A DNA stretch of 8,559 bases from Bacteroides sp. (GCA_030529405.1 JAUMWZ010000063.1:1-8559), one strand, 5' to 3'. Shown: positions 1 through 5,968, numbered from the stretch's first letter. The notes: generated by a model from the sequence alone, not told the origin. Program-made: numbers and translations.

Positions 1-4
1 GGGA

Positions 5-179
5 GCATATATTATATCTCTTGTTTTTCAGCTGTATATCCCTTTCGAAAAGGTTTATTAGATATGGGTGTTCCTTAATGTAGTTTCTCTCTTTGAAGTA
101 GTATGACTAGTGTGAGAGGCATAGTAAATATTTGTGGTTTCGTTCTTTCTCTTTTTGGAATGTTATATATGTTTCATGA
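5..179. repeat. Copy 1 of a degenerate 197-bp-period tandem duplication
   Basis: This stretch matches 202-371 at an offset of 197 bases. The first 26 bases (GCATATATTATATCTCTTGT onward) are identical between copies. About 119 ungapped bases that I compared by eye differ at roughly 19 positions (about 84% identity). A one-base indel near 124 shifts the offset to 198 beyond that point. The repeat starts at or before the window edge, so more copies could lie to the left. No promoter, start codon or long reading frame goes with it. Confidence 0.8.
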
Positions 180-201
180 TATAAGAAAAGATTGTTTGGG
201 G

Positions 202-371
202 GCATATATTATATCTCTTGTTTTTCAATTTTATATTTCTTCTGAAAACGTGTATTAGATATAGGTGCCTCTTAATGTAGTTTCTTTCTTTGAAATAGTA
301 TGACTTGTGTGAGAGATGTAATAAATATTTGTGGTTTCATTCTTTCTCTTTTTGATTGTTATGTATGGTTT
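202..371. repeat. Copy 2 of the 197-bp-period tandem duplication
   Basis: This is the second copy of the segment at 5-179. Well-conserved blocks are the 5' end (GCATATATTATATCTC), the block around TTAATGTAGTTTCT, the block TGTGAGAG, and the block AAATATTTGTGGTTT followed by TTCTTTCTCTTTTTG. About 20 bases of unrelated sequence (180-201) separate the copies. On the minus strand this copy is open for nearly 60 codons, but it has no good start and copy 1 has a stop in the same frame, so I do not call it coding. Confidence 0.8.
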
Positions 372-373
372 TT

Positions 374-391
374 GTGAGAGGTGTAATAAAA
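374..391. repeat. Short third fragment of the duplication
   Basis: The bases TGTGAGAGGTGTAATAAA match 308-325 in copy 2 with one mismatch, directly after copy 2 ends. This could be a decayed third copy or an internal 66-bp re-duplication. It is too short to distinguish these. Confidence 0.5.
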
Positions 392-577
392 AGAAATGTA
401 ATTGTTTTGTACTCTCTCTTATTCCAATATCCTTCGTGTTAGAGGGTAAAGGTGTTTGAGGGTAAGATTGTGCTACAAATCCTTAGAAAATTATACTTTT
501 CAAGTCGTGGGTAGATTCGCCTTTTCTTAGAATCTGTATTGACTTTCTATTATAATTCTTGTTTTGTGTTACATATA
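392..577. other. Intergenic stretch without a recognisable gene
   Basis: AT-rich sequence with no open reading frame of note, no tRNA-like cloverleaf and no promoter that fits the Bacteroidetes consensus. A weak 6-bp stem (AGATTC at 513-518 with GAATCT at 530-535) is the only structure seen, and I give it no function. Confidence 0.5.
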
Positions 578-622
578 AAAAGGCAGTGGAAAGATATATT
601 ATATGTTTTTCCACTGCCTTTT
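578..622 (-). terminator. Strong intrinsic terminator hairpin
   Basis: A 15-bp stem pairs AAAAGGCAGTGGAAA (578-592) with TTTCCACTGCCTTTT (608-622) around a 15-base AT-rich loop. Read on the minus strand, the hairpin ends in a run of T. It lies about 50 bases beyond the stop of the membrane protein gene at 671-1390, so it most likely ends that transcript. The A/T flanks on both sides would also let it act on plus-strand transcription entering from the left. Confidence 0.85.
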
Positions 623-670
623 GTTTATTGTGTACTCTTGATTTGATATTATACTCCTTTGTTATCCCTG

Positions 671-1390
671 CTATTTTGGGGTGGTAATAATCAACTCCTC
701 AATATCTCTATTTGGGTTATATTCTTCATTATCTTCAACTCTTACTTTCTCTTGATTCTCTATGTCGTAGTAGTATATTATAAATCTATTTTCATCGTAG
801 TAGTTTATTCTTTCATCATATCTATCGTATTCCAGCGATACATAGTCTTCCACGATGTCTTCTCCTTCAAACTCCACCTCCTCTGTATAGTCTGAATAGT
901 CATCTCCATATCCTGTATATATTTTTTCTCCGTAGCAATCGTAGATGTGCGATAATTCTCCACATGAGTCGTAATAGCATACTATGTCTTCGTCTTCATC
1001 AAAAGAGAATCTGTCATAGTCTAGCTTATTTATGCTTGGATATCTTTCAGATAGTTCTGCATAGTCAATCTTTTCGTTATCTATAAAGCTGTCGCTATCG
1101 GCTGTTGAATTTTCCTCCTTTGCTTTCTTCTCTGCTTCTGCCAATTTCAATCTGTGTTTATACAATAAATAAAGTAGTCCTCTTACCAATGCTGTTGTTA
1201 AGAATGGCAATACTATCATTACTATCCAAGAAGTCAGGCTCTTTGGTCTTGAATATACTAGCGATTCGAAGTATACTATCATAGATACAGTTATGAATAA
1301 AATTCTTATTGTTCTATAACTGTCGTGTGCGAAAAATTCATTGTATGTTCCCCACGCAAAGAAATGTGTGAAAAGGTCTAGTAGTTCCAT
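671..1390 (-). CDS. Unrecognised membrane protein with acidic, tyrosine-rich tail
   Basis: I do not recognise this 239-residue protein. A short N-terminal segment is followed by two probable membrane helices at about residues 27-43 and 53-77. Next come a basic and charged linker (about 78-95, KHRLKLAEAEKKAKEE) and a soluble C-terminal half (about 98-239). That half is very rich in Asp, Glu and Tyr, with loosely repeated pieces such as YYDSCGELSHIYDCYGEKIY. Both helices sit before the tail, so N and C termini should lie on the same side of the membrane. The positive residues after helix 2 suggest the cytoplasmic side. I chose the ATG at 1390. An in-frame TTG at 1408 would add six residues, but a TACTTTTG promoter element at 1423-1430 would leave that start almost no leader. 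The gene is preceded by a 22-bp repeat array and followed by a terminator, so it is probably transcribed alone. Function is unknown. Confidence 0.75.
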   Translation of the reverse strand: MELLDLFTHFFAWGTYNEFFAHDSYRTIRILFITVSMIVYFESLVYSRPKSLTSWIVMIVLPFLTTALVRGLLYLLYKHRLKLAEAEKKAKEENSTADSDSFIDNEKIDYAELSERYPSINKLDYDRFSFDEDEDIVCYYDSCGELSHIYDCYGEKIYTGYGDDYSDYTEEVEFEGEDIVEDYVSLEYDRYDERINYYDENRFIIYYYDIENQEKVRVEDNEEYNPNRDIEELIITTPK

Positions 1391-1422
1391 TTGTTTTCTG
1401 GCTCTCAATCTTTATGGTTTGT

Positions 1423-1430
1423 CAAAAGTA
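1423..1430 (-). promoter_or_regulatory. Putative -7 promoter element for the 671-1390 gene
   Basis: Read on the minus strand these bases are TACTTTTG, which matches the Bacteroidetes -7 consensus TAnnTTTG. The start codon at 1390 would follow after a leader of about 25 bases. The same octamer sits upstream of nadE at 3711-3718. A clear -33 TTTG is not seen at the expected 19-23 bp spacing, so the call rests on the -7 box and position. Confidence 0.55.
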
Positions 1431-1537
1431 AAGCTTATCTGTGAAAAAAAGACAGCACTTTATTTAGTTAAGATGGTTTATGTCTTTGCTTATGTAGCAA
1501 TAAACTTTATATATAATATCCTTATGCTGAATAAACA

Positions 1538-1669
1538 AGCGGTATGTGATATATTTCTTAACTGTATATGACTAAGAAATCAACTATATATGTCTGACTT
1601 CTAAACCATATATTACTGACAAATTAACTGTATATAGTTTGCAAGTCGCTTGTATCTAGTTACCGACCT
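1538..1669. repeat. 22-bp-period AT-rich repeat array, downstream of nadE
   Basis: Imperfect units begin at 1538, 1560, 1582, 1604, 1626 and 1648, each exactly 22 bases apart. The unit cores are AGCGGTATGTGA, AACTGTATATGA, AACTATATATGT, AACCATATATTA, AACTGTATATAGTT and GCTTGTATCTAGTT. The first is weak. The last runs into the 3' end of nadE, so the nadE stop codon (1660-1662) lies inside a repeat unit. The other ten bases of each unit are poorly conserved. The core is close to a perfect inverted repeat (AACT-RTATAT-AGTT). The array would be in the nadE 3' untranslated region. Confidence 0.75.
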
Positions 1670-3600
1670 GTGTTTATTCTCTCTGCCTCGTCAATCCACA
1701 TTTTATATGACGCATCACTTGGCATTTTCCAGTCTGCTCTTGGAGAAAGCGACACTGGTGTAACCTTTGGCCCGTCTGGCATACAAGAGCGTTTGAACTG
1801 CTGTGTGAAGAATCTTTTCAAGAACACAACAAGCCAGTGTTTTATTTCTTCATTTGTGAACTCACCCTTGAAAGCATTATTTGCTAGCAAGAATATTTTG
1901 CTTGGCGATGCACCAAATACGGTAAAGTGATAAATGAAAAAGTCGTGCAAGATGTATGGTCCTACAATATCCTCTGTTAGCTGTGTTGTTTTGCCGTCGT
2001 TTGTTACCGGCATCAGCTCTGGTGTTATTGGTGTTGCTGCTATGTCTGCCAACACTTCTCTGACGATATTGTTTTCGTAGTTTTCAGATAAGTGCTTTAT
2101 TAGTTGTTTGACAAGAGTTTTTGGCACACTGCCATTTATGGAATACATCGAGATGAGGTCTCCTGCATAGGTTGCCCAACCAAGTGCTAGTTCTGACAAA
2201 TCGCCTGTTCCCAGCACGATAGCGTTTTCTTTGTTTGCAATATCCATCAGTATTTGTGTGCGTTCTCTTGCCTGCACATTTTCGTAGGTGTTGTTGTGTG
2301 TGTCAGGGTTGTGTCCTATATCTTCAAAGTGTTGCAGACATGCTTTCTTTATATCTATTTCTCTGCTGTCCACCCCTAGTTGATTCATCAGCTTTATGGC
2401 GTTGTCGTACGTTCTGTTTGTTGTTCCAAAGCCCGGCATTGTTATGGCTATTATGTTTTTTCTGTCTATGTTTAGCTTGTCCATTGTTCTGCAAACCACC
2501 ATCAAGGCAAGAGTAGAATCAAGTCCGCCAGATATTCCTATCGCCACTTTGTTGATATTTATCTTCTTTAGTCTTGTGTATAAGGCTGTTGATTGTAGTT
2601 CTAGCACCTCTTCACAGTCTGCATACATGTTTTCTTTTGATGGTATGAAAGGAGTAGGGTTTACTTTTCTTATTAGTTCTGTATGCTGTTCGTTCTCTTG
2701 TGATGTTATCTCTATGACTGTAACTTCTTCATTCTGTATTAGTTCTTGATTGTGTGCAAAGGTTGTGTTTTGTCTTCTTGCACCTCTTATTCTGCCTAAG
2801 TCCACATCTGCAATGACTATCTGTTCGTCCGTAGCGAAGTGTTTTGTGGCTACCAATAGTTCTCCACACTCATACACATAGCCTGCACTGACAAATACGC
2901 TGTCGGTTGTTGATTCGCTGATTGAGCATGACGAGAACACATAGGCAGATATTGTTCTTGCCGATTGTTGCGTTAGCAGAGTTCTCAAGAATCTGTTTTT
3001 ATAAAGGTTTTCGTTATCGGCAGACATATTGAATATTATCTCTGCACCGTGTAGGCATAGTTGAGAACTAGGTGGAATAGGTGCCCACACGTCCTCGCAT
3101 ATCTCTACTCCAAACGTTGTGTGTGGAGTGGCAAAAAGCAGTCGGTTGCCTATGCTGACCCTCTGTTTGCAGTATGTGATTGTTTTTTCTCTTAGCTTTT
3201 GCGCCTCGGCAAACCATCTTTTTTCGTAAAACTCCTTATAGTTTGGCAAGAATGTTTTTGTTGCAATACCCATAACCTTTCCTTTGTGAATGACCACTGC
3301 TGCATTCATTAGCTTTCCGTTGGCTTCCACTGGCGCACCTATTATCGATATTATGTCTAAATGTTCTGTTTGTTCAGCCACATGCAGGATAGAGTTTTCT
3401 GCCTCTCTTATCAGTGTGGTCTGTGCAAAAAGGTCTCCACAGGTATATCCTGTTATGCTCAGTTCGGGAAATATGATGATTTTAGCCTTCTCTTCGTAGG
3501 CTTTGTTTATGTTGTCTATTATTCTTTCTGCATTGTAATGGCAGTTTCCCACCTGCACATGTGGCACTGCTGTTCCTACTCTTATAAATTCTTTAGTCAT
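1660..3600 (-). CDS. nadE: Glutamine-dependent NAD+ synthetase
   Basis: This enzyme makes NAD+ from nicotinic acid adenine dinucleotide, ATP and glutamine, the last step of NAD biosynthesis in the cytoplasm. The 646-residue, two-domain length fits the glutamine-hydrolysing form. Residues about 5-300 form a nitrilase-type glutaminase domain with a complete Glu-Lys-Cys triad: E46 in FPELSITGY, K115 in KTFLPNYKEFYE and C168 in VEICEDVW. Residues about 330-646 form the synthetase domain, with the ATP pyrophosphatase P-loop SGGLDST at 357-363, an NVQARERTQILMD stretch at 441-453 and GTGDLSELALGW at 464-475. All key residues are present, so it should be active and able to use glutamine as nitrogen donor through an ammonia tunnel. 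The ATG at 3600 gives the expected N-terminus. A -7 element lies about 110 bases upstream. It stands alone and is flanked on both sides by 22-bp repeat arrays. Confidence 0.97.
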   Translation of the reverse strand: MTKEFIRVGTAVPHVQVGNCHYNAERIIDNINKAYEEKAKIIIFPELSITGYTCGDLFAQTTLIREAENSILHVAEQTEHLDIISIIGAPVEANGKLMNAAVVIHKGKVMGIATKTFLPNYKEFYEKRWFAEAQKLREKTITYCKQRVSIGNRLLFATPHTTFGVEICEDVWAPIPPSSQLCLHGAEIIFNMSADNENLYKNRFLRTLLTQQSARTISAYVFSSCSISESTTDSVFVSAGYVYECGELLVATKHFATDEQIVIADVDLGRIRGARRQNTTFAHNQELIQNEEVTVIEITSQENEQHTELIRKVNPTPFIPSKENMYADCEEVLELQSTALYTRLKKININKVAIGISGGLDSTLALMVVCRTMDKLNIDRKNIIAITMPGFGTTNRTYDNAIKLMNQLGVDSREIDIKKACLQHFEDIGHNPDTHNNTYENVQARERTQILMDIANKENAIVLGTGDLSELALGWATYAGDLISMYSINGSVPKTLVKQLIKHLSENYENNIVREVLADIAATPITPELMPVTNDGKTTQLTEDIVGPYILHDFFIYHFTVFGASPSKIFLLANNAFKGEFTNEEIKHWLVVFLKRFFTQQFKRSCMPDGPKVTPVSLSPRADWKMPSDASYKMWIDEAERINTGR

Positions 3601-3621
3601 AATGTTTTCTGTTTCTATGAA

Positions 3622-3709
3622 GACTAACTACAGTTGAGTTTTAGTTTATATATAAATTAAAAGTCAGCTATATATAAATCAGAACTAGACTATATATAAA
3701 TAACTTCCT
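3622..3709. repeat. 22-bp-period repeat array in the nadE leader
   Basis: Three clear units begin at 3644, 3666 and 3688, exactly 22 bases apart, with cores GTTTATATATAAAT, AGCTATATATAAAT and GACTATATATAAAT. A degenerate fourth unit fits at 3622 (GACTAACTACAGTT). The cores share the TATATA centre and dyad symmetry of the arrays at 1538 and 5652. This array lies between the putative nadE promoter (3711-3718) and the nadE start codon (3600), so it would be transcribed as 5' untranslated RNA and also sits next to the promoter. Confidence 0.75.
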
Positions 3710-3710
3710 G

Positions 3711-3718
3711 CAAAAGTA
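3711..3718 (-). promoter_or_regulatory. Putative -7 promoter element for nadE
   Basis: The minus strand reads TACTTTTG, a match to TAnnTTTG and identical to the octamer upstream of the 671-1390 gene. Transcription would start near 3704, giving a leader of about 100 bases that contains the 22-bp repeat array. The -33 position shows only a TTTA at 18 bp spacing, a weak match. Confidence 0.5.
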
Positions 3719-3878
3719 TAGATTGTTTAGTCACTGTAAAGTTTTATTGGTTAAATGTTGTTTAGTAGGTGTCAGTTTGATAGCTTTTTAGTCTTTCAAA
3801 GGCTTTCTCTGCCTTTTGTTGTTATATTTTGATAGTTTTCGTTAGTGCTTGTTAGGGTTGCATTTCTTGTAGTGTTTA
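3719..3878. other. Divergent intergenic spacer, no gene seen
   Basis: T-rich sequence between the leftward nadE promoter and the rightward lipoprotein promoter. No open frame or recognised RNA is visible. A small hairpin (CAAAGGC at 3797 pairing with GCCTTTTG at 3811) is present but has no fitting gene end beside it. Confidence 0.5.
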
Positions 3879-3911
3879 TTTGCCTTTATAACACTATTTT
3901 ACATACCTTTG
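3879..3911 (+). promoter_or_regulatory. Bacteroidetes-type promoter for the lipoprotein-phoH operon
   Basis: TTTG at 3879-3882 is followed after 21 bases by TACCTTTG at 3904-3911. This matches the TTTG-N19-23-TAnnTTTG consensus of the primary sigma factor in this phylum. The start codon at 3939 would leave a leader of about 20 bases. This is the best promoter match in the window. Confidence 0.75.
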
Positions 3912-3938
3912 TGACTTGTTTTTTAATAGTATAACCTG

Positions 3939-4601
3939 ATGATGAAAACTAGATATTTACCGATACTTTCTTTTGCCTTCATTCTTGTACTGTTATATGC
4001 TTGTGGTCCCGACGAGGTTGTGCATAATAAACCAAAGAATATCAAAGGTGTGCGCAACTATAAGAAGGAGTTTAACGACTTGAATGACGCTCAGCTAGCA
4101 GTGGCTAAACGTATAGGCATATCTCCACTAAAGAGTAGGGAAGATGTGTGTAAGATAGAGAGTAAGTTGGATAAACTTGAAAGCAATGACCTTTATACTG
4201 TAGATAACTTGACACACTCTGTGCCTTTTCTTGTGCCTAAAGCTCGTAAGTTGCTAGAGGTTATAAGCCAAAATTTTGAAGACTCGTTGAGCATGAAGGG
4301 GCTTAATAAGGCTAAACCTATCATCACATCAGTGCTTAGAACTAAAGAAGACATAAAGAAGTTGCGAAGAACTAACATAAACTCTACCGAAAATTCTGCA
4401 CATCTTTATGCAACCACGTTCGACATCACTTATAAGAGGTATGACAAGGTGGAACGTGGCAAAGGGAAGATATATAAACCAGCTAATGACGACCACTTGA
4501 AGAAGGTTATGTCAGAGGTGCTCAGAGATTTGAGAAACTTGAAAAAATGCTTTGTAAAGTACGAAGTAAAGCAAGGCTGTTTTCACATAACAGCCAGATA
4601 A
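3939..4601 (+). CDS. Lipoprotein with LAS/M15 peptidase-like motifs (DUF5715-like)
   Basis: The 220-residue product has a lipoprotein signal peptide: basic start, hydrophobic core at about 7-20, and lipobox LYAC with the lipid-modified cysteine at C22. The mature part resembles uncharacterised Bacteroidetes lipoproteins that I associate with DUF5715. Its core carries motifs of the LAS fold (M15 D-Ala-D-Ala carboxypeptidases and relatives): TSVLRT (130-135, R134), then S153-x-H155 with D162 in the order SxHxxxxxxD, and a C-terminal FHITAR with H216 as the likely third zinc ligand. The Glu often found three residues before this His is Gly here (G213), so catalysis is uncertain. A role at the peptidoglycan on the periplasmic face is inferred from the fold and the lipid anchor. 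The start has two consecutive ATG codons (3939 and 3942). phoH follows after 21 bases on the same strand, so the two are probably co-transcribed. Confidence 0.7.
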   Translation: MMKTRYLPILSFAFILVLLYACGPDEVVHNKPKNIKGVRNYKKEFNDLNDAQLAVAKRIGISPLKSREDVCKIESKLDKLESNDLYTVDNLTHSVPFLVPKARKLLEVISQNFEDSLSMKGLNKAKPIITSVLRTKEDIKKLRRTNINSTENSAHLYATTFDITYKRYDKVERGKGKIYKPANDDHLKKVMSEVLRDLRNLKKCFVKYEVKQGCFHITAR

Positions 4602-4622
4602 CAAAGAAACTAATAACATCTG

Positions 4623-5576
4623 ATGATAGAAAAAATAATCGTTTTAGAAGAGGTAGACCTTGTTATGTTCTATGGGGTAAACAACAAGAACATACAGTTG
4701 ATAAAGGACTTGTTTCCTAAGATTAGAATTGTGGCTCGTGGAAACGTCATAAAGGCAATAGGAGATGAGGAGGAAATATGTGCTTTTGATGAAAGCATAC
4801 AGAAGATAGAGAACTATTGTGCCAAGTACAATAGCCTTGAAGAGGAAGTAATCATTGATATAATTAAGGGACAAGCACCACAGAAAAAGCATGCAAATGA
4901 TGTTATTGTGTTCAATACATCAGGTAGACCAATAGTTCCACGAAGCGATAATCAGAAGAAACTTGTTGATGCTTTCAACAAGAACGATATGATTTTTGCT
5001 GTTGGTCCTGCTGGTTCTGGTAAGACTTTCGTTGCAATAGCACTTGCTGTAAGGGCTTTGAAGAATAAAGAGATTAAGAAGATTATTCTTTCTCGTCCCG
5101 CTGTTGAGGCTGGAGAGAAGTTGGGTTTCTTGCCAGGAGATATGAAAGACAAGATAGACCCATATTTGCAACCACTTTATGACGCTTTGCAAGACATGAT
5201 ACCTGCTGCAAAATTGAAGGAATATATGGAGCTTAATGTGATACAGATTGCTCCGTTGGCGTTTATGCGTGGTAGAACACTGAACGATGCTGTTGTTATT
5301 CTTGACGAAGCGCAAAACACAACTACGCATCAGATAAAGATGTTCCTCACTCGTATGGGTATGAACACCAAGATGATTATTACTGGCGACTCCACACAGA
5401 TTGACCTTCCAACAAGTCAGACGTCTGGACTTGTGCAGGCAATGAAGATACTCAAAGGGGTAAAGGGTATATCGTTCATCGAACTGAATAAGAAAGATAT
5501 AGTTCGCCATAAGTTGGTTACGAGGATAGTTGAGGCGTACGACAAGTTTGATAAGAAGAAAGAAGCGGCAAAGTAA
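4623..5576 (+). CDS. phoH: PhoH-like P-loop ATPase (PhoL/YbeZ type)
   Basis: A 317-residue cytoplasmic ATPase of the PhoH family. Despite the 'phosphate starvation' name, PhoH/PhoL proteins are linked by family knowledge to RNA metabolism and ribosome function, often near ybeY. No ybeY is visible here. The N-terminal part (about 1-75) looks like the family's KH-like domain (FYGVN and VARGNVIKAIGDEEEI). The ATPase domain has Walker A GPAGSGKT at 128-135, an LSRPAVEAGEKLGFLPGD stretch at 156-173, Walker B VVILDEAQN at 224-232 and TGDSTQIDLP at 254-263, the usual set for an active enzyme. The ATG at 4623 sits 21 bases after the lipoprotein gene, with no separate promoter visible and no strong Shine-Dalgarno. 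The transcript probably runs through the repeat array to the terminator at 5821-5853. Confidence 0.93.
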   Translation: MIEKIIVLEEVDLVMFYGVNNKNIQLIKDLFPKIRIVARGNVIKAIGDEEEICAFDESIQKIENYCAKYNSLEEEVIIDIIKGQAPQKKHANDVIVFNTSGRPIVPRSDNQKKLVDAFNKNDMIFAVGPAGSGKTFVAIALAVRALKNKEIKKIILSRPAVEAGEKLGFLPGDMKDKIDPYLQPLYDALQDMIPAAKLKEYMELNVIQIAPLAFMRGRTLNDAVVILDEAQNTTTHQIKMFLTRMGMNTKMIITGDSTQIDLPTSQTSGLVQAMKILKGVKGISFIELNKKDIVRHKLVTRIVEAYDKFDKKKEAAK

Positions 5577-5651
5577 ACTAGTTGGTGCAATACCTCAATC
5601 AGCTTGTACTTCCGCACTCTCTTGTTTGAGATTGGTGGGTAAGCAGTAGAT

Positions 5652-5803
5652 GACTATATACGATAAACTGTGATGTTGCAAAGTGTATATACTCTATAGG
5701 TCAGTGATATATAATTTGAAAGTGAACTGTATATAGTTTGTTCCTAGTTTATATATAGTTCGTGTATTGGGTTAGTATATAGCGAGATAGTTATCATATA
5801 CTT
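5652..5803. repeat. 22-bp-period repeat array between phoH and the DUF58 operon
   Basis: Four units are exactly 22 bases apart, beginning at 5681, 5703, 5725 and 5747, with cores AAGTGTATATAC, AGTGATATATAA, AACTGTATATAGTTTG and GTTTATATATAGTT. Looser units fit at 5652 (GACTATATAC), 5771 (GTTAGTATATAG) and 5792 (TATCATATACTT) with spacings of 29, 24 and 21. The first 16 bases of the unit at 5725 are identical to those of the unit at 1626, showing that the arrays belong to one family. The array would lie in the phoH 3' untranslated region, just before the terminator. Confidence 0.75.
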
Positions 5804-5820
5804 CATCTGTCAGATGATAT

Positions 5821-5853
5821 AAAAATAGGCGTTGATATTCAACGCCTATTTTT
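5821..5853. terminator. Bidirectional intrinsic terminator between convergent operons
   Basis: A perfect 15-bp stem pairs AAAAATAGGCGTTGA (5821-5835) with TCAACGCCTATTTTT (5839-5853) around a 3-base TAT loop. Either strand ends in a T run. It sits 245 bases after phoH and 115 bases after the DUF58 stop, and should end both transcripts. Confidence 0.92.
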
Positions 5854-5968
5854 GTGTTTATGATAAAAGAGTCTTGTTTGTCTATATCTTCTTGAAGCCA
5901 TTTATGTCATATTTATGTCTGTTTTAATATGACTTTTGAGCCTTAGCAACCAACAACTTCAAGCAAGC
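5854..5968. other. 3' untranslated region of the DUF58 operon
   Basis: No gene is visible. An inverted repeat (GTCATATT at 5906-5913 with AATATGAC at 5926-5933) could form an 8-bp AT-rich stem. It has no T run and looks weak next to the terminator at 5821-5853. Confidence 0.4.

Noticed and set aside
163..338. Minus-strand open frame in the 197-bp repeat copy 2 as a small gene
   Set aside because: There is no start codon until the last residues, no promoter match, and the equivalent frame in copy 1 is broken by a stop.
1391..1408. TTG at 1408 as the start of the acidic membrane protein
   Set aside because: The ATG at 1390 fits the promoter element at 1423-1430 better. The TTG would leave a leader of only a few bases.
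1538..1669. CRISPR array
   Set aside because: Units are 22 bp with no separate repeat and spacer of CRISPR size, cores are imperfect and palindromic, and no cas genes are nearby.
2235..2749. Plus-strand frames of 93 and 117 codons within nadE
   Set aside because: They are antisense to nadE, rich in Cys, Leu, Phe and Ser as expected from the reverse strand, with no supporting signals.
3797..3818. Hairpin CAAAGGC / GCCTTTTG as a terminator
   Set aside because: The stem is only 6-7 bp and no gene on either strand ends near it. Both neighbours start away from this region.
4920..5510. Long minus-strand open frame of 196 codons opposite phoH
   Set aside because: It lies entirely antisense to the well-supported PhoH ATPase, has no recognisable domain and has low-complexity shadow composition.
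5417..5617. Minus-strand 66-codon frame overlapping the phoH end
   Set aside because: Most of it is antisense to phoH, and the portion outside is only about 14 residues. There is no promoter or family match.
5906..5933. Inverted repeat GTCATATT / AATATGAC as a second terminator or operator
   Set aside because: It is an AT-rich 8-bp stem without a T run, next to a far stronger terminator. Chance is likely in this composition.
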